A DNA stretch of 55,516 nucleotides from CAMPJU01 sp036675265 (GTDB lineage Bacteria; Pseudomonadota; Gammaproteobacteria; Xanthomonadales; Xanthomonadaceae), in NCBI GenBank assembly GCA_036675265.1, contig JAKFFJ010000026.1, positions 1-55,516 of the forward strand. The letters run 5' to 3'. Position 1 is the first letter of the stretch, and the number at the start of each line of letters is the position of its first letter. Positions 25,130-34,644 of the stretch are shown in pieces. The position numbers and the translations under genes were made by a program. Below the pieces are notes generated by a model. That model ran no database searches, had not been told where the DNA came from, and saw nothing but the letters and a program-made list of their open reading frames with translations.

Positions 25130-26392
25130 CTAGGCCCCGGCGCCGCCGTACACCGGATAACGGGCGCATTGCGCGGCCACGGCGTCCCGCACCCTGGCGA
25201 TGACCGCCTCGTCCTGCGGCGCGTCGAGCACGTCGCACAGCCAGTTCGCCAGGTCGGTGCAATCCTGCTCCCCGTAGCCGCGCGTCGTCACCGCGGGCGT
25301 GCCGATGCGCAGCCCCGAGGTGACGAACGGCTTCTGCGGGTCGTTCGGGACCGCGTTCTTGTTGACCGTGATGTGCGCGCGGCCGAGCGCGGCTTCCGCG
25401 TCCTTGCCCGTGATGCCCTTCCCGATCATGTCGACCAGCATCAGGTGGTTCTCGGTGCCGCCGGAGACGATCTTGTAGCCGCGCTGCATGATGGTGCGCG
25501 CCATCGCCTGCGCATTCTTCACGACCTGGCGCTGGTAATCCTTGAACCCCGGCTCCAGGGCTTCCTTGAAGGCGACCGCCTTGGCCGCGATCACGTGCAT
25601 CAGCGGGCCGCCCTGGATGCCCGGGAAGACGATCGACTGCAGCTTCTTCTCCAGCGCCTCGTCGGCCTTCGCGACGATGATGCCGCCGCGCGGGCCGCGC
25701 AGGGTCTTGTGCGTGGTCGAGGTCACCACGTGCGCATGCGGCACCGGGTTCGGGTATGCGCCCGCGGCGACGAGGCCGGCCACGTGGGCCATGTCCACGA
25801 AGAAGATCGCGCCGACCTTGTCCGCGATCGAACGGAACCGCGCCCAGTCGACGACCTGCGAATATGCACTGAAGCCGGCGACCACCATCTTCGGCCGGTG
25901 CTCGACCGCGAGGCGCTCGACCTCGTCGTAGTCGATGAAGCCCGCGTCGTCGACGCCGTACTGCACCGCGCTGAACAGCTTGCCGCTGATGTTGACCTTG
26001 GCGCCGTGCGTGAGATGCCCGCCGTGCGCCAGCGACATGCCCAGGATGGTGTCGCCCGGCTGCAGCAGCGCCAGGTACACGGCCTGGTTGGCCTGCGAAC
26101 CGGAATGCGGCTGCACGTTCGCGTAGTCCGCGCCGAAGAGCTGCTTCGCACGGTCGATCGCCAGCCGCTCGGCCACGTCGACGAACTCGCAGCCGCCGTA
26201 GTAGCGCTTGCCCGGGTACCCCTCGGCGTACTTGTTGGTCAGCACCGATCCTTGCGCCTCGAGCACCCGCCGGCTGGCGTAGTTCTCCGACGCGATCAGC
26301 TCGACGTGGTCCTCCTGCCTGCGGGCCTCGTCTGCGATCGCCTGGGCGAGTTCGGGGTCGAAGCCTGCGATGCGCTGGTCGGCGGGAAACAT
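25130..26392 (-). CDS. glyA: Serine hydroxymethyltransferase GlyA
   Basis: GlyA is the PLP enzyme that interconverts serine and glycine and charges tetrahydrofolate with one carbon, feeding purine synthesis (purL is in this window). The 420-residue product has HVELIASENYAS, TNKYAEGYPGKRYYGGCEFVD, QPHSGSQANQAVY, LAHGGHLTHGAKVN, FVDMAHVAGLVA and the PLP lysine in TSTTHKTLRGPRGG (Lys229, as in E. coli). The ATG gives MFPADQRIAGFDPEL, close to other xanthomonad GlyA starts; an ATG ten codons upstream is possible. It heads the nrdR-rib-nusB-thiL block and is divergent from the GT41-like gene. Confidence 0.97.
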   Translation of the reverse strand: MFPADQRIAGFDPELAQAIADEARRQEDHVELIASENYASRRVLEAQGSVLTNKYAEGYPGKRYYGGCEFVDVAERLAIDRAKQLFGADYANVQPHSGSQANQAVYLALLQPGDTILGMSLAHGGHLTHGAKVNISGKLFSAVQYGVDDAGFIDYDEVERLAVEHRPKMVVAGFSAYSQVVDWARFRSIADKVGAIFFVDMAHVAGLVAAGAYPNPVPHAHVVTSTTHKTLRGPRGGIIVAKADEALEKKLQSIVFPGIQGGPLMHVIAAKAVAFKEALEPGFKDYQRQVVKNAQAMARTIMQRGYKIVSGGTENHLMLVDMIGKGITGKDAEAALGRAHITVNKNAVPNDPQKPFVTSGLRIGTPAVTTRGYGEQDCTDLANWLCDVLDAPQDEAVIARVRDAVAAQCARYPVYGGAGA

Positions 26393-26420
26393 GCGTTTCG
26401 TCCGGGAATCTGGGCCCTTC

Positions 26421-26426
26421 ATGATA
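26421..26426 (-). promoter_or_regulatory. -10-like element upstream of glyA
   Basis: TATCAT (5 of 6 to TATAAT) on the minus strand lies 29-34 bases before the glyA ATG in the 59-base gap shared with the divergent GT41-like gene. No -35 is recognisable. On the other strand the same bases read ATGATAAC, which could serve the divergent gene, so a shared core promoter region is likely. Confidence 0.35.
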
Positions 26427-26451
26427 ACTTGCCGGCCCCCTCTGCCGCGGC

Positions 26452-27957
26452 GTGCCTGCCTTGACCGATCCCACCTCCGGCAAGACGCCTGCCGACTGGG
26501 TGAATGCCGCCTTCGAGTGCTTCGCGGTCGACCGCTTCGGCGAGGGCCACGCCGCGCTGGACGAGGCCCTGCGGCTGGATCCGTCGTTCCTGCGCGCGCG
26601 CTGGCTGGCGATGCAGTGTCCGCGGGCGCCTGCACCGGCGACCACGGCCGACATCGAGGCATTCAAGGCGTCCTGGCGCGACGGGGTCGACTGGTTCGAA
26701 CGGCTGGACCTGGGCCCGGCCGCCGTCCGCGCGCAGGTACCCGGCTGCCTGGCCAGCACGACGCCGTTCTTCCTGCACTACCTGGGCGAATGCAGCGACG
26801 ACATGCGCCGCTACGGCGCGATGGTGCACCGGCTGATGTCGGCCCTCGACCCGGGCCTGCCGAAGCGCCCGGTCGTCCGCAGGCGCCGGCGCATCGTGTT
26901 CTGCACGATGCTGCTGCAGGAGCACACCGTGTCACGGCTGTTCGTCCCGCTCATCGAGCGGCTGGACCGCAACCGGTTCGAGCTGCACGTGCTGCACATG
27001 GCCGGCGGCGACAATCCCTGGGCGCGGCGTGCCGCGCGCTGCGGCACCGTGCACGCCGGCCCGCGCGCGGCGATCGACTGGCGCAACCTGCTGGCGCGGC
27101 TGGATGCCGACATCGTGGTCTACCTGGACCTGGGCATGCACCCGATGACCCAGTTGCTGTCCTCGATCCGGCTCGCCCCGGTCCAGTGCGCGCTCTGGGG
27201 CCACCCCGTGACGACCGGCCTGCCGAGCATGGACTGCTTCCTGGGCCCCGACGCCTTCGAGCCCCCCGACGGGCAGTCGCACTACAGCGAACGGCTGGTC
27301 CGCCTGCCCGGCTCAGGCCACGCCCTGGCGCGCCGCGCCGAACCGCCGGCCCCGCTGGAAGGCATTCGCCGCGCCGCGCCGGACAGCCTCGAGATCCTGT
27401 GCCCGCAGAGCGTCTTCAAGCTGATGCCGGCCCAGGACGATGCCTTCGCGCGCGTGCTCGAGGCGTTGCCGGAAGCCCGCCTGCACCTGGTGCCGCACCA
27501 CCGCGACCACGTGCGCGAGTGGCTGCGCGAACGCATGCGGCCCGCGCTCGCGGCGCGCGGGGTCGACGTCGACACGCGCTTGGTGCTGCACGGGCTCATG
27601 CCGCTGGACCGTTTCCTCGGCCTGGCCAGCAGCTGCGACTTCGCGATCGACAGCCTGGGCTGGTCCGGCGGGATGACCGCGCTGGACCTGCTGCCGCTCG
27701 GCCTGCCGATCGTGGCGCTGGAAGGCGACTGCATGCGCGAGCGCCAGACCGCCGCGATGCTGGGGCACCTGGGGGCCGCGGAACTGGTGGCCACCGATGT
27801 CGACGGCTACGTGGCACGGGCCACGCGCCTGGGCCGGGATGCCGTCTGGCGGGACGGACTCGCGGGACGCCTGCGGCAGAACGCACCCGTGCTCTTCGAT
27901 GCCGAGGCGACGACACGGGCGTTCAGCGAGTTCCTGGCGACCGTGCAGCCCGGCTGA
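26452..27957 (+). CDS. SPINDLY/OGT-like (GT41) glycosyltransferase with minimal TPR
   Basis: A 501-residue predicted cytoplasmic glycosyltransferase. Residues 18-55 resemble one TPR-like repeat (WVNAAFECFAVDRFGEGHAALDEALRLDPSF). The C-terminal half follows the GT41 pattern: RRRIVFCTMLLQEHTVSRLFVPLIERLD, then PVQCALWGHPVTTGLPSMDCFLGPD (compare the GYPGTTG-SMDY motif of O-GlcNAc transferases), and the donor-binding SLGWSGGMTALDLLPLGLPIVALEGDCMRERQTAAML. Family members modify Ser/Thr of proteins with GlcNAc or fucose, or Asn in the HMW1C branch; the acceptor here is unknown. The only start before the TPR-like segment is GTG at 26452; the next ATG (26611) would remove it. Confidence 0.72.
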   Translation: MPALTDPTSGKTPADWVNAAFECFAVDRFGEGHAALDEALRLDPSFLRARWLAMQCPRAPAPATTADIEAFKASWRDGVDWFERLDLGPAAVRAQVPGCLASTTPFFLHYLGECSDDMRRYGAMVHRLMSALDPGLPKRPVVRRRRRIVFCTMLLQEHTVSRLFVPLIERLDRNRFELHVLHMAGGDNPWARRAARCGTVHAGPRAAIDWRNLLARLDADIVVYLDLGMHPMTQLLSSIRLAPVQCALWGHPVTTGLPSMDCFLGPDAFEPPDGQSHYSERLVRLPGSGHALARRAEPPAPLEGIRRAAPDSLEILCPQSVFKLMPAQDDAFARVLEALPEARLHLVPHHRDHVREWLRERMRPALAARGVDVDTRLVLHGLMPLDRFLGLASSCDFAIDSLGWSGGMTALDLLPLGLPIVALEGDCMRERQTAAMLGHLGAAELVATDVDGYVARATRLGRDAVWRDGLAGRLRQNAPVLFDAEATTRAFSEFLATVQPG

Positions 27958-28093
27958 CGGATCGAAGCCGCCCGCGCGCCCGGTCGCCGCCAATCGGCTG
28001 CCGTCATCGGCGATAATGCCGGTTTCCCGCGCAGCAGCGGCCCATCCGGGCGGCTTTCGCGCGCGGCGGCACCCCCCACGAGGCAGTCCCCCG

Positions 28094-29752
<1,659 letters not shown>

Positions 29753-29770
29753 CCGCAAGGACAGGCTGCG

Positions 29771-29796
29771 GTCATCCCCGCGAAGGCGGGGATCCA
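29771..29796 (+). repeat. Palindromic repeat unit A (forward, variant stem)
   Basis: A 26-base unit with an 8-bp stem ATCCCCGC / GCGGGGAT and loop GAAG, flanked by GTC and CCA. It differs from the consensus stem (ATTCCCGC / GCGGGAAT) by one change in each arm that keeps the base pair. It lies 18 bases after the ettA stop, and with unit B forms an inverted pair with no gene inside. Confidence 0.85.
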
Positions 29797-29812
29797 TCGG
29801 TGGTGCGCGACA

Positions 29813-29839
29813 CTGGATTCCCGCCTTCGCGGGAATGAC
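29813..29839 (-). repeat. Palindromic repeat unit B (reverse)
   Basis: A 27-base unit identical to units D and E beside the GIY-YIG gene, in the opposite orientation to unit A and 16 bases from it. It ends 11 bases before the pyrF start codon, so it forms part of any pyrF leader. The A-B pair may also end the ettA transcript as a stem-loop, though no T run follows. Confidence 0.88.
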
Positions 29840-29850
29840 GGAGAAACCGG

Positions 29851-30666
29851 ATGGGGTTCATGCGGCAGTTGCGGCAGCGGTGGGACGACGCGGGCACGCT
29901 GGTGTGCGTGGGGCTGGATCCGGAGCCGGCGAAGTTCCCGCCGCGGTTCCGCGATGATCCGGACGGGGTGTTCGGGTTCTGCCGGGCGGTGGTGGACGCC
30001 ACCGCGGAATATGCGTGCGCGTTCAAGCCGCAGATCGCCCACTTCGCCGCGCTCGGGGCGGAAGGCGCGCTGGAGCGCCTCGTCGCACACATCCATGCGG
30101 CACATCCGGGCATCCCGGTGATCCTGGATGCCAAGCGCGGCGACATCGGCAGCACCGCGATGCATTACGCGGCCGAGGCGTTCGAGCGCTACGGCGCGGA
30201 TGCCGTGACGGCCAATCCCTACCTCGGGCGGGATGCGCTGCAGCCGTTCCTGGACCGGGCGGATCGCGGCGTGGCGATCCTCTGCCGGACGTCGAATCCC
30301 GGCGCCGCCGACCTGCAGGACCTGGCGATGGCCGACGGCCGCCCGCTGTACCAGCACGTGGCGCACACCGTGGCGCGCGACTGGAACGGCAACGGGAACT
30401 GCCTGCTGGTGGTCGGCGCCACCTGGCCGGAACAGCTGCGCGAGGTGCGGGCGATCGTCGGCGACATGCCCTTCCTCGTGCCGGGCGTCGGCGCCCAGGG
30501 CGGTGACGTCGAAGCGGTGGTCCGCAACGGCGCCACGGCCGACGGCACCGGGCTGCTGGTCAGCGCCTCGCGCGCGATCCTCTACGCCTCCCCCGGGCAC
30601 GACCACGCCGAAGCCTCGGCCAGCGCCGCCCGCGTCCTCCGCGACGGGATCAACCGCTACCGATAG
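29851..30666 (+). CDS. pyrF: Orotidine 5'-phosphate decarboxylase PyrF (type 2)
   Basis: PyrF decarboxylates OMP to UMP, the last step of pyrimidine synthesis. The 271-residue length and layout are those of the longer type 2 family, not the 245-residue E. coli enzyme. Motifs are VCVGLDPEPAKFP near residue 19, the catalytic DAKRGDIGST (Asp93, Lys95, Asp98), DAVTANPYLGRDALQPFL, ILCRTSNPGAADLQDL, VVGATWPEQLREVRAI and LVPGVGAQGGDVEAVV, with SASRAILYAS at the end. It overlaps the convergent glycosyltransferase gene by 17 bases at its 3' end. Confidence 0.96.
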   Translation: MGFMRQLRQRWDDAGTLVCVGLDPEPAKFPPRFRDDPDGVFGFCRAVVDATAEYACAFKPQIAHFAALGAEGALERLVAHIHAAHPGIPVILDAKRGDIGSTAMHYAAEAFERYGADAVTANPYLGRDALQPFLDRADRGVAILCRTSNPGAADLQDLAMADGRPLYQHVAHTVARDWNGNGNCLLVVGATWPEQLREVRAIVGDMPFLVPGVGAQGGDVEAVVRNGATADGTGLLVSASRAILYASPGHDHAEASASAARVLRDGINRYR

Positions 30667-31525
30667 CCGCGCGCGCCGCCGCGAACGGGAAGCGCAGCCA
30701 GATGGCGGCGAAGACGGCGGCGCGGGTCAGGACGTTGCGGCGCGAGGCCTCGAACTTGCGGAAATAGCGCCACAGGCCGCGGTGCTTGTGCCATTCCACG
30801 AACACGGGCCGGGTGCGGCTGGACACGCCGCGGACGTGGACCACCCGCACGTCGTTGGCGACGGCCACGACCGCACCGGCCTCGCGCACGCGCCTGCACA
30901 GGTCCAGGTCCTCGGCATGCAGGCGGTACCCCGGGTCGAAGCCGCCGACGTGCGCGAACAACGCGTGCGGCATCAGCATCAGCGCGCCCGACACGGCATC
31001 GACGGCCTGCAGCGCCTCGCCGGGATCGACCGGCACGTCCAGCCGACCCGCGCGCCGACGATGCCACAGGGCGCCCAGCATGGCCCCGAAATCCGGATCC
31101 CGGCGGCGCGCCGCGCCATCGCGAACGCCGGCTTCATCGACCAGGTCGGCGCCCACCAGCGCGGCGCCTCCCAAGGCACCGGCATGGGCTTCCAGTCGCG
31201 CGAGGCTGTCGCGTTCCACCAGGCAATCCGGGTTGACGAACGCGACCCAGCGTTGCGCGCCCCCGCGCTCGCGCAGCTCGGCGACCCCCTGGTTGCAGGC
31301 GACGGCGAAGCCGGGATTGTCGGGATTGGCGACGAAGCGCAACCGCGGGTCGGCCACGGCGAGCCGCTGCACCACCGCCATCGTGCCGTCGCCGGAGGCG
31401 TTGTCGACCACGCTCACCGCATCGACGCCGTCCGCGGCAAGCAGGCGCGCCAGGCAGTCCTCGATGGTCTCGAGGCTGTGGTGCGACACCACCACGACGC
31501 CGATGCCGGCCGGTCCGGGGGTCAT
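30650..31525 (-). CDS. Family 2 glycosyltransferase (rhamnosyltransferase-like), end of T2SS operon
   Basis: A 291-residue GT-A fold glycosyltransferase. It starts GIGVVVVSHHSLETIEDCLARLL, followed by VDNASGDGTMAVV, FVANPDNPGFAVACNQG, WVAFVNPDCLVERDSLARL (nucleotide/metal-binding DxD-like site), AVSGALMLMPHALFAHVGGFDPGYRLHAEDLDLCRRV (acceptor-side Glu-Asp), and a basic C-terminus HKHRGLWRYFRKFEASRRNVLTR. The pattern matches bacterial dTDP-rhamnosyl transferases such as WbbL, but the sugar is not deducible. The ATG overlaps the stop of the preceding GT-like gene (ATGA), which is itself joined to gspD. Confidence 0.85.
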   Translation of the reverse strand: MTPGPAGIGVVVVSHHSLETIEDCLARLLAADGVDAVSVVDNASGDGTMAVVQRLAVADPRLRFVANPDNPGFAVACNQGVAELRERGGAQRWVAFVNPDCLVERDSLARLEAHAGALGGAALVGADLVDEAGVRDGAARRRDPDFGAMLGALWHRRRAGRLDVPVDPGEALQAVDAVSGALMLMPHALFAHVGGFDPGYRLHAEDLDLCRRVREAGAVVAVANDVRVVHVRGVSSRTRPVFVEWHKHRGLWRYFRKFEASRRNVLTRAAVFAAIWLRFPFAAARAAIGSG

Positions 31526-32418
31526 GCCGCGCTCCCGGCGGCCAGGGCGGCCGGGCCTTCGGCGTCGAACAGGTCGGCCTGCGAGGCCGCGCCCGAGGCC
31601 GCCAGTCTCGACGACAACATGTCGCGCAACGGATGCAACGGGTCGTCCATCAGGAACTTCGCCAGCCGCGGATGCCACGCGGGCCACCGCGCGGCGAGCA
31701 CGTCGAGGTCGCCATCGGCCGGCACGCCCTCGCCGGCGCAGGCCACGAAGGCCGTCTCGCACAACGCATTGCGCCAGCCCTGCCCGGCGAGCCGGAGCGA
31801 CAGGTCGACCAGCGCCGCATACCACGATCCGTAACTGGCGCCGTCCAGCCCACCCGCGCGCCGGCGTGCGCTGGCGCGCAGCAGGACCGCGTGGCCGATC
31901 GCCGCCGGCAACTCGGGATGTCGCGGCGGCATGCCCGCGGCCGCGCGCGCAAGGGCGGCAAGCTCGGCGGTCGAAGGCGACGCTGCGACTTCGCCGAGAC
32001 GCGGCCATGCCGCCGCCTCGCCCGCATTGCTCCAGGACGTCGCGGTGCCGATCGCCGGGTCGCGCGAAAAGCAGGCCGCCAGTTGCTGCAACCAGCCGGG
32101 GCCGGGTCGCGCATCGCCCGCCAGCACCGCGACATCCGCGTCGCCGCAGGCCGACAGCGCCTCGTCCAGGTGCGCGACCTCGCCCACCCGGCGTTGCCGT
32201 CGGGTGTAGTCCGCGCAGAGCGCGGTCGCGCCGAGCCAGCGTTCGATGATCGCGATGCCGCGCGGGCCCGCGCAGGCGTCGTCGGCCAGCCAGACGCGGG
32301 TGCCTGCGGGCGTGCCCGCGTCCAGCGCCGCGAGGGTCGCGTCCAGGGCCGCATCGTCGGGACCCACCGGCAGCAACACGACCGGCAGCGTGTCGACGGC
32401 GGCAGGCGCCGCGGCCAC
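31522..32418 (-). CDS. Glycosyltransferase family 2-like protein, coupled to gspD (GTG start)
   Basis: A 298-residue protein with a GT-A-like N-terminal half: PVVLLPVGPDDAALDATLAAL, VWLADDACAGPRGIAIIERWL, DVAVLAGDARPGPGWLQQLAACFSRDPAIGTATSWSNAGE, then GHAVLLRASARRRAGGLDGASYGSWYAALVDLSLRLAGQGWRNALC. The usual DxD at the end of strand 4 is reduced to LAGDARP, so catalysis is uncertain. The GTG start shares its G with the gspD TAG stop (TAGTG), and the stop overlaps the next glycosyltransferase ATG. It could be a partner or decayed paralogue of that enzyme. Confidence 0.7.
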   Translation of the reverse strand: MAAAPAAVDTLPVVLLPVGPDDAALDATLAALDAGTPAGTRVWLADDACAGPRGIAIIERWLGATALCADYTRRQRRVGEVAHLDEALSACGDADVAVLAGDARPGPGWLQQLAACFSRDPAIGTATSWSNAGEAAAWPRLGEVAASPSTAELAALARAAAGMPPRHPELPAAIGHAVLLRASARRRAGGLDGASYGSWYAALVDLSLRLAGQGWRNALCETAFVACAGEGVPADGDLDVLAARWPAWHPRLAKFLMDDPLHPLRDMLSSRLAASGAASQADLFDAEGPAALAAGSAA

Positions 32419-34634
32419 TACCGGTCCGCGCCGCCGTCCGTGCGCAGCGGTTCCAGCGAACGGAAGCGCTGGCTGTACTCGTCGGTCAGCTCGCGCGCCT
32501 GCATCGGGTTGCGGATGACCGTCGGCGTCAGCAGCACGATCACCTCGCTGCGGTCGGTCCCGTGCGTGCGCGTGCCGAACAGGCTGCCGATCACCGGGAT
32601 CCTGCTCAGGCCGGGCACGCCGGACGACCCGGTGGTCACGCCCTCGCTGATCAGGCCCGCCAGCATCACCGTTTCGCCGCTCTGCACCGCGGCCTCGGTC
32701 TTCAGCCGGCGGGTATCGATCGGCACGTTGCAGTTGATGTCGCAGTTGGCGGGCACCGGGCCGGGCGAGCTGACCTCCTGCACGATGTCCAGGAACACCA
32801 TGCCGTCGCGGGTGATGCGCGGGCGGACCTTGAGGATCACGCCCGTGTCCAGGTACTGCACCTGGCTCACCGTGCCGGTGCCCCCGCTGATCGGGTCGAA
32901 GGACACCGACGACACGGGGATGCTGGTGCCGACGTTGAGTTCGGCCTCGGCGTTGTTGCGCACCATCAGCGATGGCGTCTGCAGCAGGCGCACGTCCGTG
33001 ACCTCGTCCAGCGCGCTGATCACCGCCGCCGCGTTGCGGCCCAGGAAGGTCCACGCCAGGCCGTTGCCGGCGACGCGTCCCGCGAGGTCTCCCCAGATGC
33101 CGCGTCCGTCCGCGTTGGGCAGCCCGGCGCCGCCGGCGACCAGCGGATCGCTCACCGCGTTCTCGAAGTACCAGTTGACGCCGTATTCCAGGTCGCCGGT
33201 GAGCTTGACCTCGGCGACCTGCGCCTCGATATGCACCTGCAACGGCATGACGTCGAGCCGTTCGACGACGTCGAGGATCGAGCGCCAGGCCTGCGGGCTC
33301 GTGCGCACGAGCAGCGTGTTCGTTTCCTCCACGGCCGACACCCCGACCGCGTCGCCGTCGATCTCGAGGGTCACCGCGGCATCGCCGGCCTCGCGCGGGT
33401 CGAGCCGCAGCTGCCCCTCGCCCAGGCCCTCCCCGTTGCCGCCGACGACCGGCGCGCTGCCGTCGCGGTCGCCGAGGCCTTCGTCCTTGAGCGTGCTCGA
33501 TTGCAGCCCCGTCATCAGCGACGGTTGGCCGCCGCTGCCGCCATCGCTGCCACTGAACACCTCGGACAGCCGCCGCGCGAGGTCGGCGGCCTTGACGTAC
33601 TTGAGCTGGTAGGAAAACAGCTGCACGCCCTCGCCCGCGCCGTCGATGCGCTCGAGCCACTGGCGGATGTCGGCCAGGTAGGCCGGCTGCGGGGTGATCA
33701 CCAGCACCGCGTTGGCGCCTTCCAGCGGCATGAAGCGGAACATGCCGGCCACCGGCGATCCGCTGTCCTCGCCGAACACCTTTTCCAGGTCCTCGACCAC
33801 CCGCGTGGCCTTGCCCGACTGCAGCGGGAACACGCCGACGGACATGCCGGCCAGCCAGTCGACGTCGAACACCTGGATGGTGCGCAGGTAGTTCTCGAGT
33901 TCCGCGCGCGTGCCCGCGACCGTGATGACGTTGCGCGCGGGGTCGACGTGGACGATCGCGTTCTCGCGCGCGTAGGGCTCGAGCAGCTTCTCCATCTCGG
34001 TCGCGGAGATGTAGCGCAGCGGCACGACGCGCGTCTCGTAGCCGCGGGCATCGGTGGCCGGGCCGGTACGCGGGGCGACGGTGCCGGCCAGGCCCTCCCC
34101 GGCGGGCACGATGTTGTAGCGGCCGTCGCTGTAGACCATGCGCGCGCCGTTCCAGCCGAGCACCATCTCCAGCAGGCTCAGCGCCTCGGCCGGGCTCACC
34201 GGGTCGGGCGTCGCCAGGGTCACGGTGCCCTGCACGCCGGGCGCGATCACGTAGTTCTGGCCCAGCATGTCGCCCAGGATCGCCTTGGCGACGGCGTGCA
34301 GCGATTCGCCCTCGAAGTTGAAGGTCACCGCGCCGCTGGTCGCGCCCAGCCCGGGGGGCGGCGCGGCGGCGGCCGCGCGGTCGATGACGATCCCGGTGCC
34401 GGGGCGCAAGCGGGGCTGTGCCTCGTCCAGCGCGGGGTCGGCGACGGCGAGCGTGCGTGGCTGGCCGTCGACGATCACCGTCTCCGTGCGGGCCGCGTCG
34501 GCGGTGCCGGCCGGTGCCGTCGCGCGCAGGTCGCCCTCGCGCGAGATGGTCGGCGCCGGGACCGTGGCGCAGCTGGCGAGCAGGAGCGGCGCCAACATGG
34601 ACGTGGCGAGGAAAAGGCGGGGAAAAACGATCAT
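32418..34634 (-). CDS. gspD: Type II secretion outer-membrane secretin GspD (XpsD)
   Basis: GspD forms the outer-membrane secretin channel of the type II secretion system. The 738-residue precursor has a lipoprotein signal (lipidated Cys22 in LLASC), as known for Xanthomonas XpsD. It continues with an N0 domain (VTFNFEGESLHAVAKAIL), repeated KH-like N domains (VVPLRYISATEMEKLLEPYA; FSYQLKYVKAADLARRL) interrupted by a Gly/Ser-rich insertion, and the secretin core (LQVHIEAQVAEVKL, LLQTPSLMVRNNAEAELNVGTSIPV, DTGVILKVRPRI, LKTEAAVQSGETVMLAGLI, IPVIGSLFGTRTHGTDRSEVIVLLTPTVI). It is last of the secretion genes, as in the xps operon. Confidence 0.96.
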   Translation of the reverse strand: MIVFPRLFLATSMLAPLLLASCATVPAPTISREGDLRATAPAGTADAARTETVIVDGQPRTLAVADPALDEAQPRLRPGTGIVIDRAAAAAPPPGLGATSGAVTFNFEGESLHAVAKAILGDMLGQNYVIAPGVQGTVTLATPDPVSPAEALSLLEMVLGWNGARMVYSDGRYNIVPAGEGLAGTVAPRTGPATDARGYETRVVPLRYISATEMEKLLEPYARENAIVHVDPARNVITVAGTRAELENYLRTIQVFDVDWLAGMSVGVFPLQSGKATRVVEDLEKVFGEDSGSPVAGMFRFMPLEGANAVLVITPQPAYLADIRQWLERIDGAGEGVQLFSYQLKYVKAADLARRLSEVFSGSDGGSGGQPSLMTGLQSSTLKDEGLGDRDGSAPVVGGNGEGLGEGQLRLDPREAGDAAVTLEIDGDAVGVSAVEETNTLLVRTSPQAWRSILDVVERLDVMPLQVHIEAQVAEVKLTGDLEYGVNWYFENAVSDPLVAGGAGLPNADGRGIWGDLAGRVAGNGLAWTFLGRNAAAVISALDEVTDVRLLQTPSLMVRNNAEAELNVGTSIPVSSVSFDPISGGTGTVSQVQYLDTGVILKVRPRITRDGMVFLDIVQEVSSPGPVPANCDINCNVPIDTRRLKTEAAVQSGETVMLAGLISEGVTTGSSGVPGLSRIPVIGSLFGTRTHGTDRSEVIVLLTPTVIRNPMQARELTDEYSQRFRSLEPLRTDGGADR

Positions 34635-34644
34635 TCGTCGAACT

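Noticed and set aside
26370..28016. Alternative frame covering the GT41-like gene
   Set aside because: Arg/Pro/Ala-rich product without motifs; the 26452-27957 frame has clear glycosyltransferase motifs.
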